From an uncultured Clostridia bacterium (lineage in GTDB: Bacteria > Bacillota > Clostridia > Oscillospirales > Ruminococcaceae): a stretch of 10,270 nt of DNA. Shown here one piece after another: positions 6,171-10,270 of this stretch (positions are counted from its first letter, which is position 1; every line of letters starts with the position of its first letter). The notes beneath the pieces are model-generated. The model made no database searches, was not told the origin of the DNA, and worked only from the letters and a program-made list of their open reading frames with translations. Made by a program: the position numbers and the translations under genes. The stretch covers positions 1-10,270 of the forward strand of contig CANDLP010000046.1 in assembly GCA_947385505.1 (NCBI GenBank), written 5' to 3'.

Positions 6171-7853
6171 ATGCCGCAGTATCTAAAACTTAAAAAATCC
6201 AACTGCAAAAACTGTTATAAATGTATCCGACATTGTCCTGTAAAGTCTATCCGCTTTTTTGAAAATCAGGCGTTTATCGTTGAAGAGGAATGTATTCTGT
6301 GTGGACAGTGCTTCGTTGTCTGTCCCCAGAATGCCAAGGAGATAAAAAACGACGTTGATAAGGCTAAAGAGCTTATTAAAAGCGGAGCTCCCGTTATAGC
6401 AAGCATTGCCCCCTCTTTTGTGGCAAACTATGAAGGGCTGACAATATCCGCATTAAAGAAAGCTCTTAAAAAGTTAGGTTTCGCCGACGCGGAGGAAACC
6501 GCCGAGGGCGCTACGGCAGTAAAACAAAAGTACGACGAAATGGTGGAAAAGGGAGAACATGACCTTATAATCTCCTCCTGCTGCCACTCAGTGAACCTGC
6601 TTATACAGAAGCACTTTCCCGAAGCCCTCCCGTACCTTGCAAAGGTAGTATCCCCCATGCAGGCGCATTCGCTGGAGATAAAACAGAGAAATCCTGAAGC
6701 TAAAACGGTGTTTATCGGTCCCTGCATCTCCAAAAAGGCGGAAGCGGAGGATTACCCCGGAATAGTTGACTGTGTTCTCACCTTCGAGGAGCTTACTCAA
6801 TGGCTTGAAAACGAAAAAGTCGAGCTTGAAAAAACTGAGGACAGCCCCGAGGAAGGCGGAAAGGCGCGCTTGTTCCCCACGGGCGGAGGTATTCTCCGTT
6901 CTATGGACTGCAAAAATAAGGATTATACATATATCCATATCGACGGAGTGGAAAACTGCGTAAACGCTTTGCGGGAGATAGCAAGCGGCAAAATGGAAAA
7001 GTGCTTTATTGAAATGTCCGCCTGTTACGGAAGCTGCGTCAGCGGACCCGTTATAGAGAGAAACAGACACGCCTTTATCAACAATACCAATCTGGTGGAC
7101 AAATACGCCAAGGATAATGACTTTAACGCCACGCCTTTGTCCGACGAAAAGATGAACAAGGATATAAAGTTTATCGGTGTGAAGCGGTTGATGCCGGGCA
7201 GTAAGGCGATTGACGAAATACTCAGAAAAATGGGAAAGAGGAGTCCGGAGGACGAGCTGAACTGCGGAAGCTGTGGCTACGATACCTGCCGCGAAAAAGC
7301 GGTGGCTGTGTTCAACGGAAAGGCGGATCTTTCCATGTGCCTGCCCTTCCTTAAGGAAAAGGCGGAAAGCTTTTCGGATACGATCATTAAAAATACTCCC
7401 AACGCCATTATCGTGCTTAACGAATCCCTTGAAGTGCAGCAGATAAACAAAGCGGCAATGAAGCTTATGAATATCGCGAACGCCTCCGACGTTTTAGGGG
7501 AACAGGTGGTCAGAATACTCGATCCCCTGCCCTTCTTCGACGTTATAGAGAGCGGGGTAAATATCCACGATAAGCGCATCTTCCTGGCGGAGTACAACAG
7601 ATATGTGGAACAGACGCTGATATACGATCCCGGATATCATATTGTTATGAGCATTATGCGCGACGTTACCGAGGAGGAAAAGGCAAGGCGCGCCAAAGAC
7701 GAGTTAAGCCAAAGCACCATTGAGATAACCGATAAGGTAATTGAAAAGCAGATGACGGCGGTACAGGAGATCGCTTCTCTCCTTGGCGAAACAACCGCCG
7801 AAACAAAGATCGCGCTTACAAAGCTTAAAGAATCCCTGTCAGCGCAGTCATAA
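6171..7853 (+). CDS. hydS: Sensory PAS-domain [FeFe]-hydrogenase HydS (group C)
   Basis: A 560-residue cytoplasmic protein. In order: two [4Fe-4S] motifs (C12, C15, C18, C22 and C41, C44, C47, C51); the H-cluster domain (about 70-350) with SSCCHS (C137, C138), GPCISKK (C185) and EMSACYGSC (C285, C289); an extra Fe-S domain (C365, C368, C373, C390); a PAS domain (about 400-500); and a helical, probably coiled-coil tail. The catalytic-hydrogenase motifs TSCCPGW, MPC and ECMAC are altered: the two methionines near the H-cluster become G183 and S283, as I recall for sensory HydS enzymes, and proline and tryptophan of the first motif are lost, but C137 at the proton-relay position is kept. There is no kinase, phosphatase or DNA-binding output domain. 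A strong AAAGGAG (6154-6160) sets the start. It probably senses H2 or redox state and acts on the following phosphatase, whose ribosome site overlaps its stop. Confidence 0.92.
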   Translation: MPQYLKLKKSNCKNCYKCIRHCPVKSIRFFENQAFIVEEECILCGQCFVVCPQNAKEIKNDVDKAKELIKSGAPVIASIAPSFVANYEGLTISALKKALKKLGFADAEETAEGATAVKQKYDEMVEKGEHDLIISSCCHSVNLLIQKHFPEALPYLAKVVSPMQAHSLEIKQRNPEAKTVFIGPCISKKAEAEDYPGIVDCVLTFEELTQWLENEKVELEKTEDSPEEGGKARLFPTGGGILRSMDCKNKDYTYIHIDGVENCVNALREIASGKMEKCFIEMSACYGSCVSGPVIERNRHAFINNTNLVDKYAKDNDFNATPLSDEKMNKDIKFIGVKRLMPGSKAIDEILRKMGKRSPEDELNCGSCGYDTCREKAVAVFNGKADLSMCLPFLKEKAESFSDTIIKNTPNAIIVLNESLEVQQINKAAMKLMNIANASDVLGEQVVRILDPLPFFDVIESGVNIHDKRIFLAEYNRYVEQTLIYDPGYHIVMSIMRDVTEEEKARRAKDELSQSTIEITDKVIEKQMTAVQEIASLLGETTAETKIALTKLKESLSAQS

Positions 7854-7860
7854 GGGGGTG
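7852..7860 (+). promoter_or_regulatory. Ribosome binding site overlapping the hydS stop codon
   Basis: AAGGGGGTG begins inside the hydS TAA stop (7851-7853) and lies 5 bases before the phosphatase ATG (7866). This arrangement favours translational coupling, keeping the sensor and the phosphatase in a fixed ratio. Confidence 0.7.
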
Positions 7861-7865
7861 TCGGA

Positions 7866-9038
7866 ATGAACGATTTATGCACCGATATCGGCTATTACAG
7901 CCTGAATCATGTGAACGAGCAGCTTTGCGGGGATCAGGTGAGCATTGTAAAGCCCGACGACGATACGGAAATAGTCGTACTGGCGGACGGATTGGGCAGC
8001 GGCGTAAAGGCCTGCATACTGTCCACCCTTACTTCAAAGATAATTTCCACTATGATGGCGCAGTCTATGCCTATTGAGGAATGCGTCAACACTATAGCTT
8101 CAACCCTTCCCGTATGCAAGGTGAGGGGAGTGGCGTACTCCACATTTACCATTCTTAAAATTTACGGCAGCGAGGAAGCGGAAATAATTCAGTACGACAA
8201 CCCCCATGTAATACTGCTCAGGGACGGTAAAAACTTCGTTTATCCTCAAAGCTCATTCGACGTGGGCGGAAAGACCATTTACCGCGCAAAAATAAAGCTT
8301 CAGGAAAACGACGTATTTATGCTTATGAGCGACGGCTGCGTACACGCGGGAGTGGGAATGGCGCTTAACTACGGCTGGCAAAGGGACAATATCATAGAAT
8401 ATATGGAGAAAAACTACAGCCCCGATTATACCGCAAAGACCTTTACCACCGTGCTTTTGGACGAATGCAACAAGCTTTACGGCTATAAGCCCGGCGACGA
8501 CACCACCGTTTGTTCGGTCAAAATACGGAAAAGGCAGCCCGTCAATCTTATGATAGGTCCCCCTTCCGATCCGAAGGACGTAACGAAAATGATGTCCCTG
8601 TTTTTCTCCAAACAGGGTAAGCACATAGTCTGCGGCGGAACCACATCTTCTCTGGCGGGACAGTATCTGGGCAAACCCGTTTTGCCCAGTCTCGATTACC
8701 TTGATCCCGAAATTCCGCCTACCGCTACCATAGACGGCGTCGATCTGGTCACAGAGGGGGTAATTACAATAAACAGGGTTGTTGTCTACGCTCAGAGCTA
8801 TCTTACCGACAACGAAAAGTTCAACGACTGGAGCTACGGTCTTGACGGCGCTTCGGCAATAGCCAGAATGCTGTTTGAGGAGGCGACAGACATAAACTTC
8901 TTTGTGGGCAGGGCTACCAATCCGGCTCATCAGAACCCCGATCTTCCCATAGGCTTCAATATAAAAATGAGATTGGTGGAACAGCTTTCCGAGGCGTTAA
9001 AGACAATGGGCAAAAAAATAAAGGTGAGCTATTTTTGA
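7866..9038 (+). CDS. PP2C/SpoIIE-type protein phosphatase with uncharacterised C-terminal domain
   Basis: A 390-residue soluble protein. Residues about 1-220 form a SpoIIE/PP2C Ser/Thr phosphatase domain, with metal-binding acidic motifs CGDQ (D23), LADGLGSG (D41, G42), MSDG (D156) and GDDTT (D211, D212). All core aspartates are present, so it should be active with Mn or Mg. Residues about 225-390 form a second domain that I cannot assign; it contains GPPSDPKDVTKMM, IVCGGTTSSLAG and DLVTEGVITI. There is no signal peptide or membrane segment. The gene starts 12 bases after the hydS stop and ends 25 bases before the hydrogenase gene. The R. albus unit has a Ser/Thr phosphatase in the same context. 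The likely role is to relay the HydS signal by dephosphorylating a regulator or enzyme, opposing the kinase at 5003; this is inference. Confidence 0.9.
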   Translation: MNDLCTDIGYYSLNHVNEQLCGDQVSIVKPDDDTEIVVLADGLGSGVKACILSTLTSKIISTMMAQSMPIEECVNTIASTLPVCKVRGVAYSTFTILKIYGSEEAEIIQYDNPHVILLRDGKNFVYPQSSFDVGGKTIYRAKIKLQENDVFMLMSDGCVHAGVGMALNYGWQRDNIIEYMEKNYSPDYTAKTFTTVLLDECNKLYGYKPGDDTTVCSVKIRKRQPVNLMIGPPSDPKDVTKMMSLFFSKQGKHIVCGGTTSSLAGQYLGKPVLPSLDYLDPEIPPTATIDGVDLVTEGVITINRVVVYAQSYLTDNEKFNDWSYGLDGASAIARMLFEEATDINFFVGRATNPAHQNPDLPIGFNIKMRLVEQLSEALKTMGKKIKVSYF

Positions 9039-9063
9039 TCAATAGGAAGGAATTATTGGAAAA

Positions 9064-10270
9064 ATGAGAAAATTCGATACAAAAGTACAGGACCTTAAGT
9101 ACAGAGTGCTTCGCGAGGTGGCAAGATACGCCTTCGAGGACAGGGAGCTTTACTGGTATCACGATATCCCCAAGCTTATAGTACAGGGCAAAGAGCCGAC
9201 CATGAGATGCTGTGTATATAAGGAAAGGGCAATAGTAGGAGAAAGAATAAAGCTTGCTATCGGCGGAGACAAGTCGAACCCCAATGTTATTGAGGTAATA
9301 GATATAGCCTGCGACGAATGTTCGGTAAGCGGTCACACCGTTACCGACAACTGCCGCGGCTGTATTGCCCACCGCTGTGAAGAAGCTTGCCCCAAGGGAG
9401 CCATTTACTTTGACCGTCAGCAGAAGGCTCATATAGACAAGGATAAGTGCGTGGAGTGCGGACGCTGTGCCGCCGTTTGTCCTTACAGCGCCATTGTAAA
9501 CAATAAGCGTCCCTGTGAAAAGGCATGCAAGATAGGCGCAATTTCCATGAACGAGGACAAATGCGCTTCCATAAATTACGATAAGTGCATTTCCTGCGGA
9601 GCCTGCGTATATATGTGCCCCTTTGGCGCTATTTCCGAGAAAAGCTTCATACTCGATGTTGTTGACATTATTAAAAAGAGCGAAAACAACACCAAATACA
9701 AGACCTATGCCGTTGTAGCTCCCTCCATATCAAGCCAGTTCAGCTATGCCAAGCTGGGACAGGTGATTACCGGAATAAAGAAGCTGGGCTTCCACCATGT
9801 GATAGAAGCGGCATTAGGCGCTGATCTTGTGGCATATAAGGAAGCCAAAGAGCTTAAGGAAAAGGGCTTTTTGACAAGCTCCTGCTGCCCCGCCTTCGTG
9901 AAATATGTGGAAACTCAGTTCCCTCAGCTTAAAGATAATATTTCTCACAATCTTTCACCTATGGCGGAAATAGCCAAGTACATCAAGGAACACGATCCCG
10001 ACTGCAAGATAGTGTTTATGGGCCCCTGCACCGCCAAAAAAGCGGAATTTCAGAAGGACACCGTAAAGCCGTACATAGACAGCGTTATTACCTTTGAAGA
10101 GCTTCAGGCGCTCTTTGATGGAAGGGATATAGAGCTGGAAGGTCTTGAAGAGGACGTTTTGGACAATGCTTCCTATTACGGAAGAATTTTTGCCAGAAGC
10201 GGAGGTCTTGCGGACGCTGTGGCGGAGGCAATAAAGGAGCAGGAAGCTACCGACTTTAAACTTAACGCAA
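9064..10270 (+). CDS. hydA2: Catalytic [FeFe]-hydrogenase, group B type (HydA2-like), 3'-truncated by the window
   Basis: 402 residues are visible from the ATG at 9064 and the frame is open at the window end. The N-terminus (MRKFDTKVQDLKYRVLREVA and TMRCCVYKERA) is typical of group-B monomeric hydrogenases. Cysteine motifs follow: C83/C86; C97, C100, C105, C109; the [4Fe-4S] motif C129, C132, C135, C139; C151/C155; and the [4Fe-4S] motif C175, C178, C181, C185. The H-cluster domain begins near 215, with TSSCCPAF (C274 relay, C275 ligand) and MGPCTAKKAE (C322); the third H-cluster motif lies beyond the window. The CCPAF form, rather than CCPGW, points to group B. It should produce H2 from reduced ferredoxin in the cytoplasm. 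AGGAAGG (9044-9050) sits 13 bases before the ATG, a little far; an in-frame TAG at 9043 rules out a much earlier start. Confidence 0.93.
   Translation, partial: MRKFDTKVQDLKYRVLREVARYAFEDRELYWYHDIPKLIVQGKEPTMRCCVYKERAIVGERIKLAIGGDKSNPNVIEVIDIACDECSVSGHTVTDNCRGCIAHRCEEACPKGAIYFDRQQKAHIDKDKCVECGRCAAVCPYSAIVNNKRPCEKACKIGAISMNEDKCASINYDKCISCGACVYMCPFGAISEKSFILDVVDIIKKSENNTKYKTYAVVAPSISSQFSYAKLGQVITGIKKLGFHHVIEAALGADLVAYKEAKELKEKGFLTSSCCPAFVKYVETQFPQLKDNISHNLSPMAEIAKYIKEHDPDCKIVFMGPCTAKKAEFQKDTVKPYIDSVITFEELQALFDGRDIELEGLEEDVLDNASYYGRIFARSGGLADAVAEAIKEQEATDFKLNA

Noticed and set aside
6428..8930. Several minus-strand frames of 100-225 codons opposite hydS and the phosphatase
   Set aside because: They lack ribosome sites and recognisable motifs and are fully antisense to well-supported genes.
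1..10270. CRISPR arrays, insertion sequences, tRNA or rRNA genes
   Set aside because: No regularly spaced repeats, no transposase motifs with terminal inverted repeats, and no tRNA- or rRNA-like sequences were seen.

Overview
The window comes from a low- to mid-GC anaerobic member of the Clostridia and most resembles Ruminococcus or a close Oscillospiraceae relative. This rests on the gene set (bifunctional AdhE, a PAS-linked sensory [FeFe]-hydrogenase and a group-B-like [FeFe]-hydrogenase), strong Shine-Dalgarno sites, AT-rich intergenic DNA and Rex-type operators. From memory, the order aad/adhE - protein kinase - hydS - protein phosphatase - hydA2 matches the transcriptional unit described in Ruminococcus albus 7, where HydS was proposed to sense H2. 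The core system is therefore not new as a whole, but several of its parts and its regulatory layout look under-described.

Layout. Bases 2-1465 hold the 3' part of a membrane-anchored extracytoplasmic protein with two C-terminal repeats. It is unrelated to what follows and may be the C-terminal half of a BlaR1/M56-like protein. Bases 1466-2360 carry no convincing gene. They hold a GC-richer segment that may be a dispersed repeat, a terminator-like hairpin, then a very AT-rich region with several TTGACA promoters, degenerate Rex-like boxes and one near-perfect Rex operator lying on a -10 box. Bases 2361-4973 encode AdhE, followed 29 bases later by an aminoglycoside-phosphotransferase-fold kinase (5003-5752). 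A 12-bp hairpin (5788-5816) and a second Rex-like operator (5831-5848) separate this pair from the hydrogenase genes: a thioredoxin-like [2Fe-2S] ferredoxin (5895-6146), the sensory hydrogenase HydS (6171-7853), a PP2C/SpoIIE-type phosphatase with a conserved-looking C-terminal extension (7866-9038), and a catalytic [FeFe]-hydrogenase (9064 to beyond the window end).

How they fit together. AdhE disposes of NADH by reducing acetyl-CoA to ethanol, while the catalytic hydrogenase disposes of electrons as H2. Rex binds DNA when NAD+ is in excess and releases it when NADH rises, so Rex-type sites in front of both blocks would switch both electron sinks on when NADH builds up. HydS has hydrogenase domains plus a PAS domain but no kinase or DNA-binding output, so its signal most plausibly passes through the adjacent phosphatase and possibly the kinase. 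The substrate of this putative phosphorylation cycle is not visible here. No rex gene lies in the window.
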